Source: Sedimentisphaerales bacterium
GTDB taxonomy: Bacteria; Planctomycetota; Phycisphaerae; Sedimentisphaerales; SG8-4
Assembly: GCA_016932895.1 (NCBI GenBank)
Contig: JAFGCA010000393.1
Span: 1 to 36,907, forward strand
DNA length: 36,907 nucleotides
Direction: 5' to 3'
Part shown: positions 25,495-33,490 of the stretch, piece after piece
Position numbering within the stretch: position 1 is the first letter of the stretch
Layout: the number at the start of each line of letters is the position of its first letter
Made by a program: the position numbers and the translations under genes
Notes under the pieces: generated by a model
Database searches by the model: none
The model's input: the letters and a program-made list of their open reading frames with translations, nothing else
Told to the model about the DNA's origin: nothing

Positions 25495-26709
25495 ATGCCA
25501 AGATACGAATACACGGCGATAGCCAGCACCGGCAAGAAGGTGAAAGGGGCCATCACGGCCGAGAGCCCCTACGCGGCGCGCAAGCAGTTGCGGATGCGCA
25601 GCGTCCATCCGGCCTCGCTGACCGAGGTCTCCGCCACCGATGAACGGGGGGGCTTCTCCCTCCGCCTGCGCAAGGCAGGAAAAAGCCAGATTATCGATTT
25701 CACGAAGCAGTTGGCGACGCTGCTGAACTCGGGGATCAAACTCACCGAGTCGCTTTCGGTCCTGATGCTGCAGACGTCGGACCATCGGTTCAAGGCGGCC
25801 CTGGCCGAGATTCGCGACCGCGTCGTAACGGGCGAGTCGTTCACCGACGCGCTGAAGGAGTACGGAGACTATTTCGACGTCGTGTACGTCGCCATGGTTC
25901 GGGTCGGTGAGGTTACCGGTTCGCTGGGCCAGACCCTCCAAACCGTCGCCGGCTTCATGGAGAAGCGTCAGCGCGTCGAATCCAAGGTCATGACGGCGAT
26001 GATCTACCCGCTCGTCCTGGTGGCCTTTTGTCTCGTCGCCATCTTGATCCTGACGACGAAAGTGATTCCGACGATCGGCGCCCAAATCGAGAGGGCGGGA
26101 CAGGAACTGCCCTGGATTACGCAGCAGTTGATGACGTTCAGCCATATCCTGACGAGCTGGTGGCTGGCGGTCCTGATCGCGGCCATCCTGCTCATCGTGG
26201 GCCTGTTCCGGCAGTTCTTCCGGACCGATCGCGGGGCGTATTTGCGCGACCGCTTCATCCTCTCGTTGCCCGTGTTCGGATCGCTCATCCGGCAGCGCGT
26301 GGTGGCGCGTTTCGCCTCGACGCTGTCGACCTTGATCGGCTCGGGACTGGCGATGGCCGAGTCGTTGCGTGTCGTGGCCGAGACGACGGGGAACATGCTG
26401 ATGAAACGGGCGGTCCAGCAGGCGCGCGAGCGCATTCTGGCGGGCGCCGATATCGCCACGCCTCTGCGTGACAGCGGTGTGATCGATCCGGCCATTGCCC
26501 ATATGGTGGCCGTGGGAGAGAAAAGCGGTGAACTCGAGGTCATGCTCAAGAGCATCAGTGAGAATCTCGAATCCTCCACCGACGTTGTCATCGAGCGTCT
26601 TAGTGCGGCGGTTGAGCCGGTTATTATCATTTTCATGGCAGCGGTCGTGGGCGTGATCGCCTATGCGACCATTCTGCCGATCCTGCGCATCTCGGTCGTG
26701 GGATTCTAA
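25495..26709 (+). CDS. gspF: Type II secretion inner-membrane platform protein GspF
   Basis: GspF is the polytopic inner-membrane core on which GspE acts. The 404 residues show the family start MPRYEYTAIASTGKKVKGAI, two GspF helical domains (about 65-190: IDFTKQLATLLNSGIKLTESL; about 270-390: VARFASTLSTLIGSGLAMAESL) and three hydrophobic segments, near 172-192 (PLVLVAFCLVAILIL), 223-240 (LAVLIAAILLIVGLF) and at the C-terminus (PVIIIFMAAVVGVIAYATILP). The length is standard. It starts 76 bases after gspE without a clear ribosome site. gspG follows after 23 bases. Confidence 0.95.
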   Translation: MPRYEYTAIASTGKKVKGAITAESPYAARKQLRMRSVHPASLTEVSATDERGGFSLRLRKAGKSQIIDFTKQLATLLNSGIKLTESLSVLMLQTSDHRFKAALAEIRDRVVTGESFTDALKEYGDYFDVVYVAMVRVGEVTGSLGQTLQTVAGFMEKRQRVESKVMTAMIYPLVLVAFCLVAILILTTKVIPTIGAQIERAGQELPWITQQLMTFSHILTSWWLAVLIAAILLIVGLFRQFFRTDRGAYLRDRFILSLPVFGSLIRQRVVARFASTLSTLIGSGLAMAESLRVVAETTGNMLMKRAVQQARERILAGADIATPLRDSGVIDPAIAHMVAVGEKSGELEVMLKSISENLESSTDVVIERLSAAVEPVIIIFMAAVVGVIAYATILPILRISVVGF

Positions 26710-26732
26710 GCGTTGTTGGGAGTGAAAGGATT

Positions 26733-27173
26733 ATGAAGGAGCACAAGAAGCGACTCGGAAGAAGCGGTTTCACCATGGTTGAGCTGATGGCGGTCCTGAT
26801 CATTCTGGGCCTGCTGGCAGGCGTCGTGGTCAAGAATTTCGTCGGCCAGGTCGACAAAGGCAAGATGACTACGACCAAAGCCAACCTCCGACTTCTGCAC
26901 AGCGCCGTAAATCAATTCTACATGGACCAGGGCAGATATCCGAGTGAAGACGAAGGCTTGTATGCCCTGATCGACGCGCCGGCGGAGGTGGAGAACTGGC
27001 CTCCGGGTGGTTACCTGGAAACGACCGACATTCCGACGGACGGCTGGGGTCGGGACTTCATTTACGAGCTGTATCCCGAGAGCGGCAAGCCGTTCGTGAT
27101 CAAGAGCCTCGGCGCCGACGGTCAGGAGGAAGGCGAGGGCTACGATGCGGACCTGCTCAGCACCGACCGCTAA
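26733..27173 (+). CDS. gspG: Type II secretion major pseudopilin GspG
   Basis: GspG is the main subunit of the periplasmic pseudopilus. The 146-residue precursor has a short basic leader (MKEHKKRLGRSG) ending at the prepilin peptidase site Gly|Phe-Thr-Met-Val-Glu, with the conserved Glu at +5, followed by the hydrophobic helix. The globular part shows the GspG pattern MTTTKANLRLLHSAVNQFYMDQGRYPSEDEGLYALI and DGWGRDFIYELYPESGKPFVIKSLGADGQEEGEG, the last being the calcium-binding loop region. The C-terminal end overlaps gspH by 29 bases. No prepilin peptidase gene lies in the window, so processing must use one encoded elsewhere. Confidence 0.94.
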   Translation: MKEHKKRLGRSGFTMVELMAVLIILGLLAGVVVKNFVGQVDKGKMTTTKANLRLLHSAVNQFYMDQGRYPSEDEGLYALIDAPAEVENWPPGGYLETTDIPTDGWGRDFIYELYPESGKPFVIKSLGADGQEEGEGYDADLLSTDR

Positions 27174-27747
27174 GGCCGCTCGTTCCCGGCGTGACGGCGC
27201 CGCTTCCACACGCACGCGCCGACACGGCTTCACGCTCGTCGAGATGATCGTTGTTATCTCGATCCTCGCGCTGTTGGTCATGGTGGCTCAGGTGAATCTT
27301 TTTGGCGTGTTGCGCCGGAGCCAATTCCAGGCAGACGTGCAGGAATTCGTTTCCGCCATGCAAATGGCGGCAGCGGCAGCGGCCGAGAAGGGACGCCGGT
27401 ACGAAGTGATTGTCGACATCACCGAGCAGGCCTTCCTGCTGCGGGAGATCAGCTCGTCGAACCTGTCCGAGATCCTCGACGAAGAGATCATCATGCAGGG
27501 GTATTTCGGCGAGAACTGCAAGGTCGTGTACGTCGAGTTTGATGACGGCGCCTATACGAACGAGAGCGCCGCGAAATTTCGAGCCGGCCACGCCGGCTGG
27601 CACTATGGGGGCAAGATCGTGTTCCTCGACGACAGCGAGCAGGCCCACAGCGTGCTCGTCAGCCGGCTCTCGCCGATGGTGAGACTGGTGCAGGGCGATC
27701 CGGTTCTCATGACGCCCAAAGGCAAAGATGAGGTCCCGTTTCTTTAG
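27145..27747 (+). CDS. gspH: Type II secretion minor pseudopilin GspH-like
   Basis: This 200-residue pseudopilin has an unusually long, arginine-rich leader of about 28 residues before the cleavage site in RRHGFTLVEM, then the hydrophobic helix IVVISILALLVMVAQVNLF. GspH is inferred from order (after GspG) and from FQADVQEFVSAMQMAAAAAAEKGRRYEVIVD, the typical 'early helix then strand' pattern of GspH/FimT. The start at 27145 lies inside the end of gspG, with GAGGG 6 bases upstream. The 29-base overlap implies translational coupling. The start codon of gspI follows 30 bases after the stop. Confidence 0.82.
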   Translation: MRTCSAPTAKAARSRRDGAASTRTRRHGFTLVEMIVVISILALLVMVAQVNLFGVLRRSQFQADVQEFVSAMQMAAAAAAEKGRRYEVIVDITEQAFLLREISSSNLSEILDEEIIMQGYFGENCKVVYVEFDDGAYTNESAAKFRAGHAGWHYGGKIVFLDDSEQAHSVLVSRLSPMVRLVQGDPVLMTPKGKDEVPFL

Positions 27748-27777
27748 CGCGTCCATACGTTTGGATTGCAGGCGACG

Positions 27778-28617
27778 ATGCAAGACAGAAGGACATACAA
27801 TTCGGGCATGGGGCACCGGCCGGCTCGGCCGTTCGGGCGCGACGGCTTCACCTTGCTGGAGGTGTTGACGGCCCTGGCGATTCTCGCGTTCGTCAGCTCC
27901 AGCGTGCTCGTTGTCATCGATCGCTGCGTCGTTGCCGCCGCGGACTCGACGCTCCGCATGGAAGCCTTTACGCTCGCCCGCGAGAACATGGAGAAAATCC
28001 TCGTCTCGAACTCGGTCAGTGAAACCGTCGAATACGGGGTAAGTGACACGAATCCCAATATCTCGTGGCAGACCGTGATTGAGGCGTTTTCCGAGCCGGT
28101 GGACGGTACCATGTGGGTGCGTGCGGTTTGTTCGGCGGAATTCCCGGACACCACCGGCGAGACGCAGACAGTCAAGCTCGAGCATTGGCTCACGGAACTG
28201 ACCGAGCAGCAGGCCGGCCAGCTCGCGGGGCAGGAGGATATCGAGCAGCTTGCGGTCGAGCAGTTGATCGAGACGCCGGCAGAGGCCGCCGAGTACGCCG
28301 GCGTCAGTGCCGAGACGATCGAGGAGTGGGTCGAAAACGGGCTGCTGACCACCGAAGATGGTCTTTTCATCAAGTACAATCTGGATATCTACAAGCGAAC
28401 CCAGGGCAACCCCTCCGAGCAGGACAAGGCCGACCAGGTCGAATCCATCGAGGATCTGGCCCTGTCGTTGCGATCTGGGCAGGAAGGGGAAACGGGCCGC
28501 TCCGACGCCGAGCAGGGCGCCGACGGCATCGACCCGCTCACGGGTCTGCCCTACGAAGAATTAGAGAAGAAGGACGTGCGAGAGGTCATGGAGTTGTTGC
28601 AGAAGCGACAGAAGTGA
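27778..28617 (+). CDS. gspI: Type II secretion minor pseudopilin GspI-like with C-terminal helix-turn-helix
   Basis: The N-terminus is a pseudopilin: a basic leader, cleavage site RDGFTLLEVL with Glu at +5, and the helix LTALAILAFVSSSVLVVIDRCV. The ARENMEKIL stretch after it is typical of GspI (A-x-x-x-x-E). GspI is usually about 120-140 residues; this one is 279. After the pilin domain (to about 140), residues about 164-207 read as a MerR/excisionase-type winged helix-turn-helix: an Ala-rich helix with AAEYAGVSAETIEEWVENG, then a short strand pair ending in IKYNLDIYKR. The tail is acidic and helical. The start could be TTG at 27766 or ATG at 27778. The ATG is chosen because AGGCG precedes it. 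gspJ follows after 39 bases. The GspI assignment rests on order and the N-terminus. Confidence 0.8.
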   Translation: MQDRRTYNSGMGHRPARPFGRDGFTLLEVLTALAILAFVSSSVLVVIDRCVVAAADSTLRMEAFTLARENMEKILVSNSVSETVEYGVSDTNPNISWQTVIEAFSEPVDGTMWVRAVCSAEFPDTTGETQTVKLEHWLTELTEQQAGQLAGQEDIEQLAVEQLIETPAEAAEYAGVSAETIEEWVENGLLTTEDGLFIKYNLDIYKRTQGNPSEQDKADQVESIEDLALSLRSGQEGETGRSDAEQGADGIDPLTGLPYEELEKKDVREVMELLQKRQK

Positions 28618-28656
28618 AACGTACCGACATGAAGGCATGAATCCGAAAAGTCATTT

Positions 28657-29496
28657 ATGAAACAGCCAACGGCCCGGACAAATCGTTTTGCGGGATTCTC
28701 CCTGGGGGAGATGCTCGCGGCCCTGGTGATCGGCGCGATGGTTCTCACCGCCATCCTGGGTGTTTATGCCCGGGCCAACCGCGCCGCCGACGCGGTCCTG
28801 GCGAAGGTCGAGAGCCCGTCGCTGGCGACCGAAGTCCTCCATCTCCTGGCCGAAGATCTCGACCGCCTGTTAGGTGCAGAGGAGGGCGAGACCAGTATCA
28901 AGATCGAGCCCGGTTTCGACAACGGTTTCGCCCGCTCCCGGTTGACGCTGCGCCGGACGTACCGCGACGCGAAGAACGAGGAGAAGGCGTTTGAAGAAAT
29001 CACGTGGCTGGCCGGATACGATCACGAAGGCTCCGTGCCGGGACTGATGATCTATCGCGGCCATGAAGGGATGAACCTGGAGGACAAGCTTCTCGACGCC
29101 AAGCGGGAAGGCTGGGAAGACAATTATCCCCTGATCCCGATCTGTCGCGGCGTGACGTTCTTTCGGATCGAGGTGCCCAAGGACAAAGAGGACGAATTCG
29201 TCGATCGCTGGGCGGCCTCTTCGTTGCCGCCGGGCGTGAGGGTCACGATCTCGTTTGCCGAGCCCTACGAGACCGTCCGCGGCACGTGGGATGTGCTCGA
29301 CCAGGAGAAGGTCAGTCGAACCATCGCCATCGACCGGACGCGCGCGATCAAGTTCACCGCCGCCAAAATGACCCTGCCGGGTCCGGGCGGTGAGGAAGAC
29401 GAGAAAGACGAAGCCGCTGATGAGGATGAGAAAGCGGCTCAGCCAACAGAACAAAAAGCTGATGAGAAACCGACCCCATCGACAAGGCGAAAGTAG
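28657..29496 (+). CDS. gspJ: Type II secretion minor pseudopilin GspJ-like
   Basis: The 279-residue precursor has a leader ending at AGFSLGEML (cleavage after Gly, Glu at +5 kept although the usual T-L is S-L-G) and the hydrophobic helix ALVIGAMVLTAILGVYA. The following SLATEVLHLLAEDLDRLLG and the long beta domain suit GspJ. The last 45 residues or so are low-complexity, alternating Glu/Asp and Lys (GGEEDEKDEAADEDEKAAQ and on) and should be disordered. The end of the gene overlaps the start of gspK. No clear ribosome site precedes the ATG at 28657, so translation may be coupled to gspI. Confidence 0.8.
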   Translation: MKQPTARTNRFAGFSLGEMLAALVIGAMVLTAILGVYARANRAADAVLAKVESPSLATEVLHLLAEDLDRLLGAEEGETSIKIEPGFDNGFARSRLTLRRTYRDAKNEEKAFEEITWLAGYDHEGSVPGLMIYRGHEGMNLEDKLLDAKREGWEDNYPLIPICRGVTFFRIEVPKDKEDEFVDRWAASSLPPGVRVTISFAEPYETVRGTWDVLDQEKVSRTIAIDRTRAIKFTAAKMTLPGPGGEEDEKDEAADEDEKAAQPTEQKADEKPTPSTRRK

Positions 29497-30766
29497 CGAC
29501 CCGTTTCGTCCGGGCGTGGTCCTGCTGATCACCCTGGTGATTCTGGTCATCCTGGCGACGCTGGGCTATACGCTCAGCGCCCGGGTGGCCGCGCGCCGGC
29601 ACCGGGATCAATACATGATCGACTACGGGCAGGCGCAATACGCCTGTGCCTCGGCGCTGAAATACGCGTTGGCTTCGGCGGGCAATATCGAAGCCGAGCC
29701 GATCAGCCGCCCCAACGATCCGGATTTTTCCGACGTGTTTGCCATGAGCGAGCTGGAATACCAGGAGCTTCTGATCGAGTACGGTTTGAGCACCGAGGCA
29801 GGCGAGGAAAACCTTGACGCCGGCCGGGACGATCCGGACTGGGAAGACACCAGCGATTCCAACGAGTTTGGTTTCGATCGCACGCTTGCATCCGATGCGG
29901 AACTGCCGACCATACGAGGCCCCTACGGGCCCCCATGGCCGTTGGTCAGCAGTCCGCTCGAATTTGAAATCGGCTCGGCCCGCGTGAAGATCGAGATCGA
30001 GGACGAGAACGCCAAGTACCCGCTGGGCTGGGCGCTGATCGAGGACGAGAAGCTACAGCCCCTGGCCGATGTGGGCTTCGTGACGTTTTGCGAATGGATG
30101 GCCTATGGGGACAAGGAGATCCGGTCGTTGCGGGAGGATCTGGCCCGGATTGGTGAGATCAGGACGTTCAAGACGGAATTCAAACCGGTGACCGAGACGG
30201 TCAAGCCGACGCAGAGCAGTCTGCGGAGCCGGGCCTCGGGCGCGAGCTCACGCAATACCCCCGTCCGGCGTTCGGCGACCCAGAAGAAGACCATTTCCGC
30301 CGCCGACCAGATTGCCCAGCAGAGCACCGCGTTGGCGAAGCTCTTTCACAGCTCGTTCATCGATGCGGAGCTGTTGTCCCGGCCCAGTGTGGTCGCCGAG
30401 AGCCGCCAGGAGTCCGCCATAAAGTATCTGGGACTGTGGGCAGCCCGGAAGGTCAACGTCAATTCGGCGCCGCGTCACGTGCTGGAGGCCGCCCTGACCT
30501 TCGGCAGTGTCGCCGACGCGCCCAAAATGGCCGAGGCGATCATACAGCAACGGCGCGAGAAGCCCTTCACCGACATTGAAGAGTTGAAAACCAACGTGTT
30601 CGAATATTCGGACTCCATCGACAAGTGCAAGGACTTTCTCACCACCGTGAGCACGGATTTTGTCATCCGGGCCACCGCCACGAGCGGCGTGGCGACGGTC
30701 ACCGCCGTGGCCGCCGTCAGCAAAGAGGGGGACAAAGTAAAGGAGATCGGTGTAATTTCCGACTAA
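29462..30766 (+). CDS. gspK: Type II secretion tip pseudopilin GspK
   Basis: GspK caps the pseudopilus tip. After a basic, Asn/Arg-rich leader, the prepilin-like site RPGVVLLITLVILVILATLGYTLS lacks the +5 glutamate, which is normal for GspK. The 434-residue length and the helical SAM-like region near the end (VNVNSAPRHVLEAALTFG, QQRREKPFTDIEELK), which contains helix-hairpin-helix-like motifs, match the family. The start is uncertain. The frame is open from a GTG at 29390, and ATGs lie at 29420, 29426 and 29462; the last gives a leader of normal length. It overlaps gspJ by 35 bases from this start. The gene is followed by tandem hairpins before gspL. Confidence 0.85.
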   Translation: MRNRPHRQGESSDPFRPGVVLLITLVILVILATLGYTLSARVAARRHRDQYMIDYGQAQYACASALKYALASAGNIEAEPISRPNDPDFSDVFAMSELEYQELLIEYGLSTEAGEENLDAGRDDPDWEDTSDSNEFGFDRTLASDAELPTIRGPYGPPWPLVSSPLEFEIGSARVKIEIEDENAKYPLGWALIEDEKLQPLADVGFVTFCEWMAYGDKEIRSLREDLARIGEIRTFKTEFKPVTETVKPTQSSLRSRASGASSRNTPVRRSATQKKTISAADQIAQQSTALAKLFHSSFIDAELLSRPSVVAESRQESAIKYLGLWAARKVNVNSAPRHVLEAALTFGSVADAPKMAEAIIQQRREKPFTDIEELKTNVFEYSDSIDKCKDFLTTVSTDFVIRATATSGVATVTAVAAVSKEGDKVKEIGVISD

Positions 30767-30768
30767 AG

Positions 30769-30791
30769 AAGGGTGGCTTCGGCCACCTTTT
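30769..30791 (+). terminator. UUCG hairpin with T-tract after gspK
   Basis: A 9-pair stem, AAGGGTGGC against GCCACCTTTT, closes a TTCG tetraloop and ends in four T residues, three bases after the gspK stop. It is an intrinsic-terminator-like structure inside the operon; the T-tract is short, so partial read-through is likely. Confidence 0.65.
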
Positions 30792-30806
30792 CACAGGCCA
30801 AGCAGC

Positions 30807-30824
30807 GTGGCTGCTGCCACTTTT
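30807..30824 (+). terminator. Second GTGGC/GCCAC hairpin with T-tract before gspL
   Basis: GTGGC-TGCT-GCCAC followed by TTTT repeats the preceding hairpin's stem sequence about 36 bases later. It ends next to the GGAG ribosome site of gspL (30825-30828), so folding could affect both transcription and translation of gspL. Confidence 0.5.
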
Positions 30825-30838
30825 GGAGATGATTCGAC

Positions 30839-32305
30839 GTGGAATCTCGAAACTACTTGGGGATCTACTGGGCCCGTGACCGGGCCACGGTGGTCGCTCT
30901 GGCGGCGCAGGGACGGGACCGCAAGCTGCTGGATGCGTTTTCCGTTTCGGTCGCGGACGAGCAGGAGCCGGGCCCTTCGGCTCTGGCCGAGCGCATTGGG
31001 CGGGCCTGTTCCGAGCGGAACGTGAAGTCCGCAGCGGCCGGAGTGGCCCTGGACTGCGAAATGTTCATGCAGCATAGCGTCCGCAGCGCGTTCCTGGACG
31101 AAAAAAAGATCGCCGCCACCGTTCGTTTTGACACGGAAGAAGCTCTGGCCACGGATATCAGCGAAGTGGCCGTGGCGTTTCGGGTCACTGCGAGCGATGA
31201 GGAAGGCGCCACTCTCGACGTGTACACCGCCCAGCGAAACGACTTGTCGGAGCTGCTGTTTTCTTTGCAGGGCCACGGCATCGATCCGGTGACGGTGGAT
31301 CCCGACGTGTATTGCCTGTCTCGGTATCTGCGGACCTACGGCGGCGGCGAATCGTCGGAAAGGCGGGTGCTGTACGCGTTTCTTTCCGATTCGCGCGGTT
31401 ATCTCGTCTCACCGGCGGAATCGTCGCAGCGCTCGCTGATGCGTGCATTTCCGGTGGGTCCGGCTCAGCAGCGGGACCAGTTGCTCTCGCGGGAGATCCT
31501 CGTTACGGCCGGTTTGGCCGAGAGCGTCGGCAAAGTGGAGCGGCTCTGTGCTTTCGATGCCAGGAATGAAGTCAACGTGGCAGAGCTTGGCACGCGAACC
31601 GGGCTGCGAGCCGAGAGGTGCAATCTCGCCGGGATGGCAGGTCTGGTGCCGGCGGATTGGGGCGATTGTTCGGGACCGGTGGATGTGGCGCTGGCCTACG
31701 GCGCCGCCCTGGCGGTTCCGCAGGAGAAAAGCGTCAACTTTCGCACCGATCATATGCCTTACCAGGGCACGAAAGCCCGCAAACGCCGGGCCCTGAAGTT
31801 CTTGAGCTTCGCCGTGACTCTGCTTCTCCTGGCCGTGGGCGTGTACTTTCACACCCAACTGCTCGAAATCAAACGGGACCAGGAGGCCTTACGAAGCAAG
31901 TTCGAGCCGGATTACCTGGCCGTGATGCCCGGGGAGGAAATGCTCCCGGAGAAGATGAAGACCGCAGTCAATAATTTGGACAGGGCTCTGCGGCGGCTTC
32001 GCGCCGAGACCACGGGCGTCGGCGCCGAGAACTCCATCTCCGCCAAGCTGGTGCGGGTCCTGCAGGCGGTCAATAGTTGTGCGGCAAAGACCGATCTCAA
32101 TATCGATTCGGTGACCATTACCGAACGGAGCATCCTGGTCAACGCCGATACCTCCAGCCGGCGTAACACGCTCAGCGTCTTCGACGCCATGAAGAAAGCA
32201 GGCCTGGAGGTCCAGGACCACCGGCTCAGCACCGAGGGCGGGCGAGACAATTTCTCTGCGACCATGGAGCCGAAGAAACAGGTAGCAAAGAAGGAGCAAC
32301 CATGA
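30839..32305 (+). CDS. gspL: GspL-like type II secretion platform protein
   Basis: GspL bridges the ATPase GspE and the inner-membrane platform. The 488 residues comprise a cytoplasmic actin-like (PilM/GspL-type) region (YLGIYWARDRATVVAL at the start; AGLAESVGKVERLCAFDARNEV; ALAYGAALAV near 290), a single membrane span at about 320-340 (LKFLSFAVTLLLLAVGVYF), a coiled coil (LLEIKRDQEALRSKF), and a periplasmic ferredoxin-like PilN/GspL_C domain (KTDLNIDSVTITERSILVNAD). The start is GTG with GGAG 10 bases upstream. The stop overlaps the next ATG as ATGA. GspL identity is inferred from architecture and order; primary-sequence similarity is weak. Confidence 0.72.
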   Translation: MESRNYLGIYWARDRATVVALAAQGRDRKLLDAFSVSVADEQEPGPSALAERIGRACSERNVKSAAAGVALDCEMFMQHSVRSAFLDEKKIAATVRFDTEEALATDISEVAVAFRVTASDEEGATLDVYTAQRNDLSELLFSLQGHGIDPVTVDPDVYCLSRYLRTYGGGESSERRVLYAFLSDSRGYLVSPAESSQRSLMRAFPVGPAQQRDQLLSREILVTAGLAESVGKVERLCAFDARNEVNVAELGTRTGLRAERCNLAGMAGLVPADWGDCSGPVDVALAYGAALAVPQEKSVNFRTDHMPYQGTKARKRRALKFLSFAVTLLLLAVGVYFHTQLLEIKRDQEALRSKFEPDYLAVMPGEEMLPEKMKTAVNNLDRALRRLRAETTGVGAENSISAKLVRVLQAVNSCAAKTDLNIDSVTITERSILVNADTSSRRNTLSVFDAMKKAGLEVQDHRLSTEGGRDNFSATMEPKKQVAKKEQP

Positions 32306-32802
32306 AAGAGGTCTTAAGGAACCCGATGCTGTACTACGTGCTGGCTCCTTTGCTGGTGGCGCTCTGGCCGTTGCTGGTCTGGGCCGTCTATCTGCCGCAG
32401 ACCCAGGAGGACTGGGATACCGACAGGTTGCTTTTCGACGACGGTCAGGTGCATATCCTCGATATTCTCCGCCTGGATCCCGATCGCCTGGATTATGCCG
32501 GCGACAGCGAGGTCTCCGGGGAGTTTTCCTATGCCAAGGAGATCGACCGCGTGGCCAACCTCTGCCAGATACCTGCCGGTAAATGTGATTACAGTGCCGG
32601 CAGTATTGTTCCTTCCGGGAACAAAAGAAAACAGCAGGCGAGGGTAAAGTTGACGGACGTCGATATCGTCCAGGCCGCCATGTTCCTTTCCCGGATTCAG
32701 TCGACCTGGGTCAAGCTCACGTGCGACAAGGTGAAGCTGACCAAGGACAAGGGGTTGCCCGATCAATGGGATGTGGACTTCACCTTCTGGTACTATTACT
32801 AA
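32302..32802 (+). CDS. GspM/PilO-like small membrane protein of the secretion operon
   Basis: The 166-residue protein has one N-terminal membrane segment (MLYYVLAPLLVALWPLLVWAVYL) and a periplasmic domain ending in WDVDFTFWYYY. The alternating pattern late in the protein (QARVKLTDVDIVQAAMFLSRI, then VKLTCDKVKLTKDKG) resembles the C-terminal ferredoxin-like fold of PilO/GspM. It overlaps gspL by four bases (ATGA), the expected place for gspM, but the family match is distant and no symbol is given. It is the last gene of the operon; a weak terminator-like hairpin follows. Confidence 0.65.
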   Translation: MKEVLRNPMLYYVLAPLLVALWPLLVWAVYLPQTQEDWDTDRLLFDDGQVHILDILRLDPDRLDYAGDSEVSGEFSYAKEIDRVANLCQIPAGKCDYSAGSIVPSGNKRKQQARVKLTDVDIVQAAMFLSRIQSTWVKLTCDKVKLTKDKGLPDQWDVDFTFWYYY

Positions 32803-33185
32803 ACTCACCGCCTCAGGCCTCGTCGGCCTTGTTTTACCGGAATATCCCCGGTTGTCAGGAGCGCACGGTGCGGTATTACTATATGTAGTATGTTTCCCAT
32901 CTTGACACCGGTTGGGTTGAAGCGGCGCAGGCCCGGCGGTTGCAGGGTCGAAGAGATACGCGCGGATCGGCCTTCATGAGGCTGTCAGAGGCGTTTTGCG
33001 GCGTAGCGGAGGCGATATCAAGCCGAGCCGGGCAGATTACTCGGAGCCAAATTCTTCTAAAGTTTTCGCGCGAGTTGTGTCGATATCAATGTTGATTTGG
33101 CCCCAGTGGTGATTTTGGGGCATACAAGATGTAGTGGTTTGAAGTTCTGTTTCGTACGCGGAACTGCTTTGGCAAGGTGAGTCGG
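32803..33185. other. 383-base intergenic region after the secretion operon
   Basis: No gene is supported. Just after the gspM stop, AGGCC-TCGTC-GGCCT with TGTTTT (32815-32834) is a weak terminator candidate. Next are ACCGG/CCGGT (32836-32852) and an AT-rich TACTA-TATG-TAGTA palindrome (32877-32890). The remainder holds the 9-base repeat CGATATCAA twice (about 33013 and 33081) and the sigma-28-like element at 33058-33086. A GCCCCA/TGGGGC inverted repeat lies near 33099-33120. Confidence 0.6.
33058..33086 (+). promoter_or_regulatory. Sigma-28-like promoter upstream of the FlgM-like gene
   Basis: TAAAGTTT (33058-33065) equals the sigma-28 -35 consensus, and GTCGATAT (33079-33086) matches the -10 consensus GCCGATAA at six of eight positions. 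The spacer is 13 rather than 11 bases, so the call is tentative. Sigma-28 control of flgM is a known arrangement. Confidence 0.4.
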
Positions 33186-33467
33186 ATGCCGGACTCTGGT
33201 TCGAGCACATTTGGACGCGGATGCGACCGCTGGATCAATCCTCTTGAGGGCGAAGTCTCCCCGAACGAGGATTTGGTGATGGAGCAAATCCTCGAGAACA
33301 TCCACAACACGCCCCTGGGGCGGGTGTTGAAGAGGATCGCCTGCCTCCCTGAGATTCGAAGGGAGAAGGTGCTTCGCGTGCGTCAGGAAATCACCGAGGG
33401 TCGGTACGATCTGACCGGGCGGCTCGACCTGGTGCTGGACAAGGTGCTGGAAGAACTGACCGCCTGA
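33186..33467 (+). CDS. FlgM-like anti-sigma-28 factor
   Basis: The 93-residue protein matches FlgM-domain anti-sigma factors in its C-terminal part: a helix around VLKRIACLPEIRREKVLRVRQEI, the GRYDLTGRLDLVLDKVLEEL repeat-like helix, and a short acidic end. The N-terminal 40 residues are variable and probably disordered, normal for FlgM. FlgM binds and inactivates sigma-28 until the flagellar hook-basal body is complete and FlgM is exported. The ATG at 33186 has AAGGTG 7 bases upstream; a GTG at 33177 is less likely. No flagellar gene is adjacent, so it could serve another sigma factor. A perfect 8-pair GGGTAACC/GGTTGCCC hairpin follows the gene. Confidence 0.65.
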   Translation: MPDSGSSTFGRGCDRWINPLEGEVSPNEDLVMEQILENIHNTPLGRVLKRIACLPEIRREKVLRVRQEITEGRYDLTGRLDLVLDKVLEELTA

Positions 33468-33490
33468 GGGGCAGGATACCGGACGTTTCC

